Below are positions 36,381 to 47,622 of a stretch of DNA of 64,000 bases, piece by piece (position 1 is the first letter of the stretch; each line of letters starts with the position of its first letter). Both the position numbers and the translations under genes were made by a program. Where the stretch lies: NCBI GenBank assembly GCA_965153355.1, contig OZ231126.1, forward strand, positions 84,134,001 to 84,198,000, given 5' to 3'. This DNA is from Flaccisagitta enflata (lineage: Eukaryota; Chaetognatha; Sagittoidea; Aphragmophora). The notes under the pieces were generated by a model. That model did not search any database, was not told where the DNA came from, and worked only from the letters and a program-made list of their open reading frames with translations.

Positions 36381-36426
36381 TTGCTGTTGTTGTTGTTGTT
36401 GTTGTTGTTGTTGATTTGTTGTTGAT

Positions 36427-36499
<73 letters not shown>

Positions 36500-36500
36500 A
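36381..36500. repeat. (GTT)n microsatellite
   Basis: About 115 bp of TTG with two GATTTGTTG breaks. It abuts family 4 copy C. Confidence 0.97.
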
Positions 36501-37325
36501 CATCATCGGGCAAAAAGTCGAAGTCAGACTTTTTGACATATTCCAGAGAAACAGGGTTTTCATTTTCTTATTTTCTTTAGTTGGGAATCTTCATCGACCG
36601 GTTGGGGCCTCCTATGAAATTGATAGGGTAAGCAAATTTGATAATTCCCTTTCATTTGGCGCCAAGCAGAATGCTCTACGACAAATATTTTTCACGCTAT
36701 GATTTTTTAAAAGATGTATTTACAAAAAAATTAAATTGAATTTTTTTCTATTTATTATGATTTTAAGTAGGATCAATAAAAGAGTGTATTTATGTTTGTT
36801 TGAGCATGCAAATACGAGAAAACATGTTTATGCGCATAGCTGCTCATCTGTGAGGGTGTTTTTGAGCATTTTAGCTCATTCAGCTCATTTTGCTCAATTT
36901 TTTTTATGATTTCAAATGCGATGAATGAATTATTATTTTGATCATCCATTTTAAAGCAAGCAGATACAAAAAATATGTCAGTGAGCATAAGTGCTCCTCT
37001 TTAAGGGTGTTTTTAAGTATCCTAGCTCATTAAGCTCAGTCTTTTTTTTCTGATTTTTAATGGGATAAAGAAATATTTGATGTGAGCATGCAAATACAAG
37101 AAAGCATGTCAGTGAGCAGAGCTGGTTGTCTGGTTGAGTGATTTTGAGCATTTTAGCTCATCTAGCTCATTTGGCTCAGTCCTATCTTTCTCTGATTTTC
37201 AGTGCAATCAATACATACAATCGCTCTTAATTTGATCTAACAAATAAAAAGATTTGCAGTGACTAGATACAAACGTGACCAATGCTTACAACTCTTTTCC
37301 TCACGGCGACAGCCGCCATTACTGG
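36501..37325 (-). repeat. Family 4 dispersed repeat, copy C
   Basis: Contains AAAAAGTCGAAGTCAGAC, GTCGATGAA-adjacent TTTCATTTGGCGCCAAGCAG, three GAGCATTTTAGCTCAT sub-repeats and GGCGACAGCCGCCATTACTGG at the right end. No insertions. Confidence 0.85.
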
Positions 37326-37336
37326 TAATGATCTTC

Positions 37337-37465
37337 ATTGTTGTTGTTGTGGTTTTGTTGTTGTGGTTGTTGTTGTTGTTGTTGTTGTTGTTGTTGCTGT
37401 TGTTGTTGTTGTTTTTGTTCATTATAATGATCTGCATTGTTGTTGTGTGTTGTCATGACGATCTA

Positions 37466-37507
<42 letters not shown>

Positions 37508-37536
37508 GGTTGTTGAAGGTGTTGTTGGTGTTGTTG
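37337..37536. repeat. (GTT)n microsatellite
   Basis: Two GTT blocks split by GTTCATTATAATGATCTGC. Starts directly after family 4 copy C. Confidence 0.96.
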
Positions 37537-37795
37537 TTGATGAATTGAGCTTGCTCAGTTTGAAACTTTTTTTAGGTACGAGTTTCATTTTTTTTGTTTT
37601 TGTTTTGTTTTTTTGTTTTTTTTTTCAAGGTTGTTTTCTTCTATATGCATGATAAAATGCTAACATTTAAGCGCCTGAGTAGAGACGGCATTCTGAATAT
37701 TTAAGAATACAAACACAACAAGTCACCCAAGGATCGCACATGGTCAGCGGTATTCCCTGCTTGGAGTGATAAAGTGAAGTAGTGGGGTGAGAGCA

Positions 37796-38269
37796 GGGCA
37801 GCGGCCTGAAAGGGCAGATGTCCTGTAGGGCACAGGGGTGAATTTCAAGACGTTCTGAGGCGGATTTGAAGTCGGGATGGCAGAGCTTAGTTCAAAAGAG
37901 CAGATTTGAGGTTTGGGGGGCAGGCTATAGGCCTAGAGGACAAATTTGAGGCCTGAAGAATTGATATGAGGCTTGGAGGGCGGATTTGAGGTCTGGAGGG
38001 CTGATTTGAGGTCTTGAGGGCAGATATGAGGTCTGGAGGGCTGATTTGCGGCTTTGAGGGCAGATTTGAAGTCTGGAGAGCTGATTTGAGCTCTCGAGGG
38101 CTGAATTGAGGTCTGAAAGGGCTAATTTGAGGGCTCAGAGGGACAAAATCAGGCCTGAGACTGTAGACTAGAAGCTCCAGTGGCCAAGGGGGGGGGACAG
38201 AAGGACGTAAGAATATCTTGAAATTCCCCCCGTGTCCCACAGGACATCGGCCCTTTGGGGCCACTGCCC
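37796..38269. mobile_element. Family 2 element with 20-21-bp array
   Basis: Left end GGGCAGCGGCCTGAAAGGGC and GTCCTGTAGGGCACAGGGG. About 12 units of GAGGTCTGGAGGGCTGATTT follow. Right end CCCCGTGTCCCACAGGACAT, then CCCTTTGGGGCCACTGCCC. Outer arm GGTCAGCGGTATTCCCTGC at 37742. Confidence 0.87.
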
Positions 38270-38419
38270 AAAAAGGAACAGTTAGTACTTAGTAAGACGA
38301 AACTCGAATTGAAGCTAAAAGGAACTAAGGTACGGATTATGTATTGAAACACTTCAGAAATTGACACAACCAACTGAACCGGAAAAAAATTGCAATTGCG
38401 CTTCCTCGTGAAACCGCAG

Positions 38420-38608
<189 letters not shown>

Positions 38609-38733
38609 AACTGACAAACGAAGAGACAAATCGAACATTCATCACAAGTGACAAGAGTATAGAGGACATGATCTTATGAACTTAAAGGGGTCTAAACAGG
38701 CCAGTCTGAAGATGATTAGAACAGATACGTAGT

Positions 38734-39574
38734 CGAGAAAAAAGTCGAAGTCAGTCTTCGACTTTTTGACATGTTCGAGAGAAATATGGTTTTCATTTTG
38801 TTATGCGGAGATATAAAAATTCATCCGATTATTGCACTCTCGGACAAAATTGATAGAGTAAGTAAATTTGATTATTCTCTTTCATTTGTTGCCAAGCAGA
38901 TTGCTCTATGACAAATATTTTTTGCATTATGATTTTTTAAAGATCGTTTTACGAAAAATTCAAATTAGATTTTTTTGATTTATTATGATTTTAAGTAGGA
39001 TCAATAAAGGAATGTATTTATAGTAGTTTGAGCATACAAATACAAGAAAACATGTTTTTGGCCATAGCTGCTTATCTCTAAAGCTGTTTTTGAGCAGTCT
39101 AGCTTATTTAACTCATTTAACTCAATTTTTTTTCTGATATCAAATGCAATAAATGAATAAATATTTTGAAACATGTTTAAGCAAACAGAAATAAAAAAAC
39201 ATGAGCAGTTAGTGAGCACAAGTGCTCACCTGCGAGGGTGTTTTTAAGTATTCTAACTCTCTTAGCTTACTTAGCTCAGTCTTTTTTTTAAATTTCTAAT
39301 AAAATAAATGAAAAAAATGTTTTTACGTGAGCATGCAAAAGCATGTCAGTGAGCATAGCTGGTTGTCTGATTAAGTGATTTTAAGCATTTTAGCTAATCT
39401 AGCTCATTTGGCTCAGTCCTATTTTTCTCTGATTTTCAGTGCAATCAATATATATAATTGCTCTTGATTTGATCTAACAAATAAAAATATTTGCAGTGAC
39501 TGAAAATAAAAGCTTGGTGAAAAGTGACCAATGCTTACGACTTTTTTCCTCATGACGACAGCCGCCATTACTGG
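38734..39574 (-). repeat. Family 4 dispersed repeat, copy D
   Basis: Begins with the hairpin AAAAAAGTCGAAG..CTTCGACTTTTT and ends at GACAGCCGCCATTACTGG, where a TACAC MITE is inserted. Confidence 0.85.
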
Positions 39575-40047
39575 TACACTTATTTCTATTATAAGAACCA
39601 TGTTTATAAAAACGTTAGGCTTAAGATCCTGAAAAAATTTAAGAACATGCTTAGAACATTGGAAGGCTTAATTTCTTTAAGAAATTAAGAACATTAGGCT
39701 TAAAATCTTTAAAAATTTAAGAACATGCGAAAAGTTAATTAGAAACATCCTTTTTCAATGATGATAATAAACTTGAATATATCTATGTAAAACTTTTTAT
39801 TTTTACAGCATTTTCATTGTTCCTAACATTCACTTATAATGTTTTAACTTGCTGCTTTGAGTTTCATTGACATTTTCTTTTTTTTTCTCCTAGAAGACAA
39901 ACTCAAACAAATTAGTTATGTTTTTAATCAAAAGTTAAAAACTGTATTTACATTCAGAACAATTCAAGAACATTTAAGTAGAACTGCACAAAATTTGAGA
40001 ACATTGAAGGCTTGCCGAAAAAGTGATGTTCTTATAAAAAAAGTGTA
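39575..40047. mobile_element. TACAC-family MITE at the end of family 4 copy D
   Basis: Ends TACACTTATTTCTATTATAA and TTCTTATAAAAAAAGTGTA. Internal AAGAACAT/AAGGCTTAA motifs match the family. It starts exactly where copy D ends; in copy C the corresponding base context is CTGGTAATG, so the TA lies at the junction. Confidence 0.75.
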
Positions 40048-41236
40048 TCGGTATGTATTTTCTTATTTTGTTCTTAAAATTTGGCAAATCTCAGGCTCAT
40101 GTCTCTTATAAACTGGTCTCTTATAAAAAAAAAAGTGTAATCAGAAGAACGTCGATGGACTTTAAGTTTAACGTAATCAACTTGTAGCTTGTGGATGATC
40201 TTAGGGAAACCTACATCTCGCAATCTCGTTTTATAGAAATGAAAAGCTTTCCCGAAAAGATGCGAGAACGCATCTAAAAGAAAGACAGCGGTTGAAAGAA
40301 GTTTACCTAGTTCTTGTACCTTGAAACAGTTCGTCATTGAAAGAAAGTGAAAAGAGAGCATAAAATTTCCACTTTCTCTTTGTTGGCTTTCTACCAATCC
40401 ACGCCAGGTCCTTTTGAATATTCATCAAATTTCAATTGGATGCGTCTTTATGCAAATGGGAGTATCATTCAGTTACCTCTAAAGGTGAGCCAGAACCATT
40501 TAAAGATAAACGCAAAATGTCAGATGATCAAATGAAAAAAAAGGCAAATGTAGATAAGAGATTAGACTTTCAGAAGCGATGCACTCGAAATTCAAATCTC
40601 CAGGTTAAAAAAAAGTCTAAATATAGAGCAGATTTTAACTCTTTGTCCCAACGGCCAAAACACGTACAGATTTGCTCCTATCAGCTGACATGATTTGTCG
40701 CTGCTATTTTGTTCACTCTTGCTGATTGGACGAGTTCTGTGCACGACTTGTTCATTCTTGTTTCTTCTCTCTATCCATTTGGTTACCAAGGAGATGGAGA
40801 AGCCAAATGATTCTCAGCATAACTTTTAATTCTTTTTTTAGTCTTTTTAAATTTTGTCACCATACATGTGTCTTATGTTTTCCATTGCATCAAACGATAG
40901 CGCGCAATCCCAGTGTCTGCATTTGTACATACTTATACAAAGTTAGTCCCTCAATTATTTGATGATTTTGTTTCAAAAAAGTAACGAGGCCAAGAGGGCC
41001 AACGATGCGTCCTCTTCTTCATTTATATGGGTTTTTTTTATACGGTCATACTTTGAATTGTCTTTTATAATAGTTTCACAATTAGGGTCTCATTGTATGA
41101 GGTGCCACTTCATATGATTTTACGTACGTCAATGCTTCATGTGACCTTACTTAACACAGTCTTGTTTTATGAGGTCTTTCTTATGTTTTTATATGTTTTT
41201 ACGTTATGGTTCTACTTTAATCTTAACAAGGCTGAA
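40048..41236. other. No recognisable gene
   Basis: Short open frames at 40347-40535 and 40436-40693 (Lys-rich, containing KKANVDKRLDFQKRCTRNS) have ordinary composition, but no family is recognised and splice context is unclear. The rest is AT-rich spacer. Confidence 0.4.
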
Positions 41237-41582
41237 TAGTAGGGTGACCAAAAGTAGGGTCAAATTCGAATTTCATCTTCCTCGCGGGAGAAACGTGACC
41301 ATTTCCATCACAGATGATGACCCTAAAATCTGGTGATGATCAGATAACGTCTACTCATGACCGCCACTCCCATTATATCCCATAGAAAATACACTGAAAG
41401 AGTTGTGGTCTTATTCCAGCCCTATATTTTATAATGAGAAAAGAGGTGGGGTGGCGGTCATGAGTAAATTTCATCTGATCATCACCAGATTTTAGAGTTA
41501 TCATCTGTGGTGGAAATGGACACATTTCTCCCGCGAGGAACATAAAATTCGGATTTGACCATACTTTCAGTCACCCTACTGA
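41237..41582. mobile_element. Foldback MITE, TAGTAGGGTGACC ends
   Basis: Arms of about 150 bp: CTCGCGGGAGAAACGTGACC against its partner with TTCTCCCGCGAGG, and ATCACAGATGATGA against TCATCTGTGGTGG. A short unpaired loop sits near 41400. Non-coding. Confidence 0.88.
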
Positions 41583-41589
41583 ATAGGCC

Positions 41590-41945
41590 AATAACCTTGG
41601 CGACAAAAAAAATGGCGGATTGTTCAAAAAAGATTCTGTCTACCTTAATCTAATAAATAGCGCTTTCACGCTCAAGGAAAAAATCATGATAATCATGTTT
41701 TTTCAATGAATAAAATCTTATTATCAGGATTTCTTCCTTGAGCGTGAAAGCACTGTAAAACTTAATAAAATTGGTGATGGTTAGAAAGCTCTTCGAAAGA
41801 TCTTTCATTTGAGTCGTGTCTGGAATTTTTAACTCAAACGGTTTAGAAGCTAAAGCAGTTTGAACATGACTACTCCATTTCTGCTCTAATGTCATGCCGA
41901 GAATGAGTGATAAAAAACAATCAGCTTAAAACCATAGTAAAAATT
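41590..41945 (-). repeat. Family 6 repeat with nested hairpin element
   Basis: Matches 45655-45888 in reverse: TTGGCGAC, AAAAATGGCGGATTG, TTCTGTCTACC, TTAGAAAGCTCTTCGAAAG, CGGTTTAGAAGCTA and CATGACTACTCC. A piece of about 95 bp with ends GCTTTCACGCTCAAGGAA / TTCCTTGAGCGTGAAAGC (about 41661-41753) is present here only. Confidence 0.75.
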
Positions 41946-42270
41946 CTCTGATTTTGATGAAAATTGAACTGGAAGCGCTGAATACCTTCCTCTGACAGCT
42001 GCTCAAAAATTTTAAAAATCGGACAATTTTTTCTATCATTTTCATTATGAGAAAGATCTTGAAATCTTTTAGAAATCTGAGCGTCAATGAGATAACAACA
42101 TGGTTTTATTGAAGGATTTTTATTATCAAGTTTTGACAAAAATCATATCAAATTCATGATGGTTTTGAAGCTCTGAAAATCAGGCGTGCACTTTTTGGAG
42201 TAACCAGTAACGCCGTTACTCGGAAGGAAGCGGGGGCCTCTCGGAAGGTCTCGGAATAGGAGGAATAGGA
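41946..42270. other. No recognisable gene
   Basis: Repeat-like sequence related to the 50.3-kb foldback near 42140-42180 (ATGGTTTTGAAGCTCTG). No gene. Confidence 0.4.
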
Positions 42271-42271
42271 G

Positions 42272-42318
42272 GAAGAAGAAGAAGAAGAAGAAGAAGAAGA
42301 AGAAGAAGAAGAAGGAGA
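42272..42318. repeat. (GAA)n microsatellite
   Basis: About 14 GAA units. Confidence 0.95.
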
Positions 42319-42398
42319 ATAGCAGCCCAAAGGCAGTAAGTGGTCAGCGGTACCCGTGCCCTGCTTGAGTATTAAATGATTTAGGTTGAGAGGGAGCA

Positions 42399-43145
42399 GG
42401 GCAGCGGCCCCAAAGGGGACGAAGTCCTGTAGAACACAGGGGGAATCTGTCCGTCCGTCCCTCCGTCCATCAGTCCGTCCCTCTGTCTACCATCCTACTA
42501 TCCAGGATGCCGTTGCTCAAATTTTCATTGAATACCATGGAAAAATGACAAAAGGCAGTATATGGACAATGGTACCCTTGCCCTTCTTGAATAGTTTGTA
42601 GGTTAAGTTGGGGGAGGAGCAGGCTAGGATATGGGTCTCTGAGGCCAGAATCTGGGCCTCCTAGACTAATTTCTTGGTTTCAGAGGCCAGGATTTGAGTC
42701 TTTGAGGCCAGGATTTGTGTCTTGAGGCTAGGATTTAGGTCTTTGAAGCCAGAGCCTAGGTCTTGGAAATCAGAATCTGGGTCTCTAAGGCTAGGATCTG
42801 GGTTTTAGAAGCCAGAATCTAAGTTTATGGGGGCCAAAATGATAGAACTCAGGCCAGAATTCAGCTTTTCTTGCCAGATTTGGCCTTGATTTGGCCTTGA
42901 TTTGGGCCATTTTGCCTTGATTTGGGCCATTTTGCCTTGATTTGGGCCACTTTTTGCCTGGATTTGGGCCATTATGCTTGGATTTGAGCCATACAGTTTG
43001 GATTTGGGCCCCAAAGGAGACAAGGCCCTGAGGATGGGGCAGGGGGGGGACAGACGGATGTACAGACGTACGGACGGACGTACGGACTAAAGGACAGATT
43101 CCCCCTATGTTCTACAGGACTTCATCCCCTTCGGGGCCGCTGCCC
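42399..43145. mobile_element. Family 2 element, 747 bp
   Basis: Left end GGGCAGCGGCCCCAAAGGGG, right end CCCCTTCGGGGCCGCTGCCC, with CCTGTAGAACACAGG-type hairpins inside both. The cargo is two arrays: GAGGCCAGGATTTGGGTCTT-like units (42630-42830) and TTTGGGCCATTTTGCCTTGA units (42880-43010). CGGACG/CGTACGG repeats flank the right end. Outer arm GGTCAGCGGTACCCG lies at 42342. Confidence 0.9.
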
Positions 43146-43295
43146 AAAAAGAAGACAAAGAGGAAGTAAAAGAAGAAGAAGAAGAGGAAGAAGGAGAAGA
43201 AGAAGAGCAAGAAACAGGTCGCCCAAGGGCAATATGTGGTCAGCGATACCCGTTGCCCTGCTTTGAGTGATTATGAATTGGAGTGAGGGGAAGCA

Positions 43296-43960
43296 GGGCA
43301 GCGGCCCCGAAGGGGACGAAGTCCTGTAGAACACAGGGGGACTTTCGTTCGTCCTGCCTGAAGATGTGGATGAGATGCTATAGAGGGCTGACTGAAGGCC
43401 TTCAAGAGCCTAAACTGAGGTCTAAGAAGGCTGATGTAAGGCCTGAGAATGCCAATCGGAAGCTTGAGAGGGCTGAATTGAGGCTTGAGAGGTCGGACTT
43501 GAGGCTTGAGAGAGCTGAATTGAGGCTTGAAAGGTCAGAGCACTGAGAGCAATAAATTGAGGCTTAGACAGCTGATTTGAGGCCTGAGAGGCCTAATTTG
43601 AGGCCTGAGGGGCTAGGTTTGAGGCCTGAGAATTTGGAATTGAGGCCTGAGAAGCCTAATTTGAGGCCTGAGAGGTTGAATTTGAGGCCTGAGAGGTTAA
43701 ATTTGAGGCTGGAGAGGCCTGAGAGGCTGGATTTGAGGCCTGGGAGGCTGGATTTGAGGCCTTAGAGGCTGGATTAGAGGCCTGAGAGGCCAGATTTGAG
43801 GTCTCAGAGGCCAGATTTGAGGTATCAGAGGCCAGATTTGAGGCCTGAAGGGCCTAATGAGGGGCGGGGGGGGGGACGAACGGACGAACGAACGAACGGA
43901 CGGACGAACGAAAGTCCCCCTGTGTTCTACAGGACTTCGTCCCCTTCGGGGCCGCTGCCC
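43296..43960. mobile_element. Family 2 element with perfect 59-bp inverted ends
   Basis: Positions 43296-43354 and 43902-43960 are exact reverse complements over 59 bp. Each includes GGGCAGCGGCCCCGAAGGGG, CCTGTAGAACACAGG and CTTTCGTTCGTCC. The cargo is about 22 copies of a 21-bp unit (TTTGAGGCCTGAGAGGCTGG), cleaner toward the right. The outer arm is at 43235-43290. No ORF. Identical ends imply recent formation or conversion. Confidence 0.93.
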
Positions 43961-43970
43961 AAAAAGAGAA

Positions 43971-44106
43971 CAAAGCCGGATACAAAGCAGGACAGTCATT
44001 GGTGGTTGGGCAAGGGCCATATTGCAAAAACCGCTCACAATTCAAAAATGTTAGGGACCGAACTACCGACCGACTGACCGATACGGCAAGTTGTCCGTGA
44101 CTGAAA
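43971..44106 (-). mobile_element. Family 1 element, short subtype
   Basis: AACAAAGCCGGATACAAAGC, GGTTGGGCAAGGGCCATATT, AAAAACCGCTCACAATTC and ACTACCGACCGACTGACCG, ending TGTCCGTGACT. Confidence 0.78.
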
Positions 44107-44132
44107 GATGCAGAGCAAGAAGAACAAAAAAG

Positions 44133-44332
44133 AACAAGGCCTGATACATGGCTACCGAAGTCGCGTGTGGGTGGGCAGGGATAATGATATGAAAAGGTTA
44201 AGCATACAATTGGGCATGATAGGTATGCAAAAACCGGTCGTATACGCCAGAAGGGCTAATGATGACGGACTGACGGACCGACCAACCGACAGCAGTTTAA
44301 GGAATAAGGAGTCGCCTGTGCGCGACTAAAAA
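44133..44332 (-). mobile_element. Family 1 element
   Basis: AACAAGGCCTGATACATGGC, GTCGCGTGTGGGTGGGCAGG, ACAATTGGGCATGATAGG and ACGGACTGACGGACCGACC. Head GTCGCCTGTGCGCGACTAAA. Confidence 0.83.
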
Positions 44333-44388
44333 AAAAGAAAAAAGAATGTGAGAGACAGAGAGAGGGACAGAGAGACAGACAGAGAAAA

Positions 44389-44393
<5 letters not shown>

Positions 44394-44469
<76 letters not shown>
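44394..44469. repeat. (GA)n microsatellite
   Basis: About 75 bp GA. Confidence 0.97.
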
Positions 44470-44472
<3 letters not shown>

Positions 44473-45390
44473 CTTTATGACCTATAACTACCTATAATGA
44501 TCTAAAATTAGCTATAATTATCTATAATTACATAATGACCTATAATTACCAATAATGACCTATGATTGCATGATGACCTATAATGACCTATAATTACCTA
44601 TTAAGACCTATAATTACCTATAATTACATAATGACCTATCATTACCTATAATTACCTATAATGACCTATAATTACCTATGATTACATACTCACCTATAAT
44701 TACCAATAATGACCTATAATTGCATAATAACCTATAGATTACCTATAATGACCTATAATTACATAATGACCTATAATTACCTATAATGACCTATGATTAC
44801 CTATAATGACCTATAATTACCTATAATTGCATGACCTGTAATGACCTAATAATACCTATGATTACCCAAAATTGCACAATGACCTATAATTACCTATGAT
44901 TATGTAAATATAAAGTGAAATGACTATATTGACTAAAATGACTGAAATGACTTAGAATGACTAAAAATGACTTGAAATGACTTAAGATGATGTTTAATTA
45001 CTTATAATGACTTATAATGACATAAAATGACTTAAAATGACTCATAATGATGAAAAGGATTATATTGACTAAAATGGCAATAATGACTTAAAATGACTTG
45101 GAATGACTTAAAATGCCTTAAAGTCACTTGAAATGACTTAAAATCACTTGAAATGACTTAGAATAACTTGAAATGACTTAGAATGACTTAAAATGATAAA
45201 AAGGACTATATTGACTGAAATGACAATAATGACTAAAAATGACTAAGAATGACTTAGAATGACTAAAAATGACTTAAAGAAAAAAAATTGATAAAAAAAG
45301 TAAAGTGTGACCGACCGACCAACCAACCGACCGACCAACCGACCGACGGAAAAAGCGGGTTGTAGAGTCGCGTGCACGCGACTAAAAATG
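44470..45390 (-). mobile_element. Family 1 head with about 800 bp of tandem cargo
   Basis: Two arrays in series: GACCTATAATTACCTATAAT units (44478-44905), then about 30 decamers of the ATGACTTAAA/ATGACTTAGA type (44925-45280). GTAAAGTGTGACCGACCGAC and CCAACCAACCGACCGACC follow, then the perfect palindrome AGTCGCGTGCACGCGACT at 45366-45383. Its tail may be the copy at 44133 or may be missing. Confidence 0.8.
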
Positions 45391-45654
45391 CACGCCTGCT
45401 GAAAATAATGTTCAAGTTGGAACAGCACAGGAGAGGTTTTATCTATTCAGCAGTGAAGTAAATGCAATAACAGCAAACCACTTTAGTTTTGAGTATATTT
45501 TATTGAGATCTAGAATATAAAATTATGAAAACCCTAGAAAAAATCATCCAATTCGCATGAAAATTGAAGTGATATAAGAGACACACACCTGAACTACCAC
45601 CTAAAATTTTGTAGAAATCGGACCAAAACTTCCATCATTTTTTTAGATTTTAAC
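45391..45654. other. No recognisable gene
   Basis: Spacer. Contains ATTCGCATGAAAATTGAAG-like sequence related to the foldback families. Confidence 0.4.
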
Positions 45655-45888
45655 TTTTTTCAAATTCCCTTCTATGGAGTCATGGGCAGTCCAGAAAAGG
45701 AGTAGTCATGTTCAAATTGCTCTAGCTTCTAAACCATTTGAGTTAAAATTTTCGGACACGACTCAAATAAAAGATCTTTCGAAGAGCTTTCTAACCATTA
45801 CCGATTTTAATAAGTTTTTCTTTAATTGAGGTAGATAGAATCTGTTTTAAAAATCCGCCATTTTTTTTGTCGCCAAGGTTAAGTTGTA
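45655..45888 (+). repeat. Family 6 repeat without the nested insertion
   Basis: GGAGTAGTCATGTTC, CTTCTAAACCATTTGAG, CGACTCAAATAAAAGATC, TTCGAAGAGCTTTCTAACC, then TTAATTGAGGTAGATAGAATC with no insertion, then TGTCGCCAAGG. It serves as the empty-site reference for 41590-41945. Confidence 0.75.
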
Positions 45889-45985
45889 GAGTGGATCGTC
45901 GAACGATTGCGTTACCGGATCGACTGACCAACCAACCAACGGACACAGCAAGTTATAGAGGTGCTTTGTCGCACCTAATAAAAAG
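45889..45985 (-). mobile_element. Family 1 head, AGGTGC type
   Basis: CGACTGACCAACCAACCAAC, ACAGCAAGTTATAG and the hairpin AGGTGCTTTGTCGCACCT at 45959-45976. Confidence 0.75.
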
Positions 45986-46118
45986 GTCTTCTTTGATATA
46001 GTTTGATTTTATGCCATCTTGCTCTGCTTCCTTGGTCCAGTTTATAAACGTATCTGATATAATGACATTTGCATAAAGCAGTATAAACATCTTTTATCAT
46101 ATAATCTTACTGAAGAAT

Positions 46119-46938
46119 ACCAGTAATGGCGGCTGTCGCCGTGAGGAAAAAAGTCGTAAGCATTGGTCATTTTTCACTTTTCACTGAAATTTCGTTAGAT
46201 CAAATCAAAAGCAATTGTATGTATTGACTGCACTGAAAATCAGAGAAAAATAGGACTGAGCCAAATGAGCTAGATGAGCTAAAATAATCAAAATGATTCA
46301 ACCAGACAACCAGCTTTGCTCACTGACATGCTTTCTTGTATTTGCATGCTTAAGTCAAAACATTTATTTATTTATCCTATTTAAAATCAGAGAAAAAGCG
46401 CAAGCTAAATGAGCTAGAATACTTGAAAACGCCCTCACATGTGAGTAGCTCTGCTCCCTGACATGTTTTTTTATTTGCTTGCTTAAACAAGTTTGAAAAT
46501 ATTTATTCATTTATCATATTTGAAATCAGAAAGAACAGACTGAGCTAAGTCAGCTAAATAAGCTAAAATGCTCAAAAATGCCCTCACAGATGAGCAGCTG
46601 TGCTCATAAACATATTTTCTTGTATTTGCATGCTCAAGTAAACATAAATACACTCCTTTATTGATCAAACTCAAAATAAAAAAAAATGGAAAAAATTCCA
46701 TTTGAATTTTTTGTAAATAAATCTTTGAAAAATCATAGCGCGAAAAGTATTTGTTGTAGAGCATTCTGCTTGGCGCCAAATGAAAGAGAATTATCAAATT
46801 TACTTACCCTATCAATTTCATTGGAGGGCTCATTCGCCCCTAGGAGACCCTCAACTTCCTAATAAGAAAATGAAAACCCTGTTTCTCTCGAATATGTCAA
46901 AAAGTCGAAGACTGACTTCGACTTTTTTCCCGATGATA
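46119..46938 (+). repeat. Family 4 dispersed repeat, copy B (intact reference)
   Basis: Starts ACCAGTAATGGCGGCTGTCG. Three about 125-bp sub-repeats follow with CTCACAGATGAGCAGC, TTTGCATGCTCAAG and GAGCTAAATGAGCTA, then TGTAGAGCATTCTGCTTGGC. It ends with the hairpin AAAAAGTCGAAG / CTTCGACTTTTT (46898-46928) and CCCGATGAT. No coding frame conserved between copies was found. Confidence 0.87.
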
Positions 46939-47211
46939 CCAAAAAATCATCAAGATCTGGATGTTTGCTTTTATAGAGCTACATTTTGTGCACTATAATC
47001 TTAAAATGACAGGTTTGAAAGTCATAGCTGATATGAGAGATAATCATTAGATCAATGAGATTAAGTTCATGAACCTTTTCAAAATAAAAAAAATGAAATC
47101 TTGTGGTGGGTGGGATGAAGGCCAGCACTGATAGAAAACGGGAATGAAAGTCAAAGTATGGCGATGGGGTTACTCCAGATATGCGAGGTTGCATCCAATA
47201 ATGATATGATG
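46939..47211. other. No recognisable gene
   Basis: Spacer with an unrecognised minus-strand open frame. Confidence 0.35.
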
Positions 47212-47622
47212 TACACGCTTTTCTTTTTATAAGAACACTGTTTATAAGAACGTCAGCCTCAGATTTGGTCAAAAAATGAGAATATCTTAAGAACATGCTG
47301 AGCCTCAGATTTGAAGATAAGAATAATATTTTTTGAAAAACTAGTATAATAAGATGAAAAACCCAAAATGATTGATATTTTGATAATGATTTTTAAAATA
47401 ATACTTAATTACTAAAAAAAAATCTTTTTCACGTAATAAAATCTTTTTTTTAACAATTGCTCAAATTATACCATTATAATAACATAAACATATAATTATG
47501 AAAAAATTATCTTATGAAAAATAAAAACATTTTAAGAACATTTGAGCCTCAAAACTGGCTAAAAATAAGAACGCTGAGGCTCACTTCAAAAATCCATGTT
47601 CTTATAAAATGAAAAGCGTGTA
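47212..47622. mobile_element. TACAC-family MITE, reference copy
   Basis: Ends TACACGCTTTTCTTTTTATA and TTATAAAATGAAAAGCGTGTA-type complement. Subterminal CAGCCTCAGATTTGG and CTGAGGCTCACTTC. TA on both sides. Non-coding AT-rich core. Confidence 0.88.

Noticed and set aside
40436-40693. Lys-rich 85-codon frame
   Set aside because: Ordinary composition but short, in AT-rich sequence, with no recognised motif or matching splice context; kept only as a note under that spacer.
45290-45390. Helitron 3' end (hairpin followed by CTAA)
   Set aside because: The family 1 hairpin directly abuts CTAAAAA without the usual 10-12-nt gap, the opposite end lacks a constant TC start, and no Rep/helicase is seen. 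Left open as a low-probability alternative.
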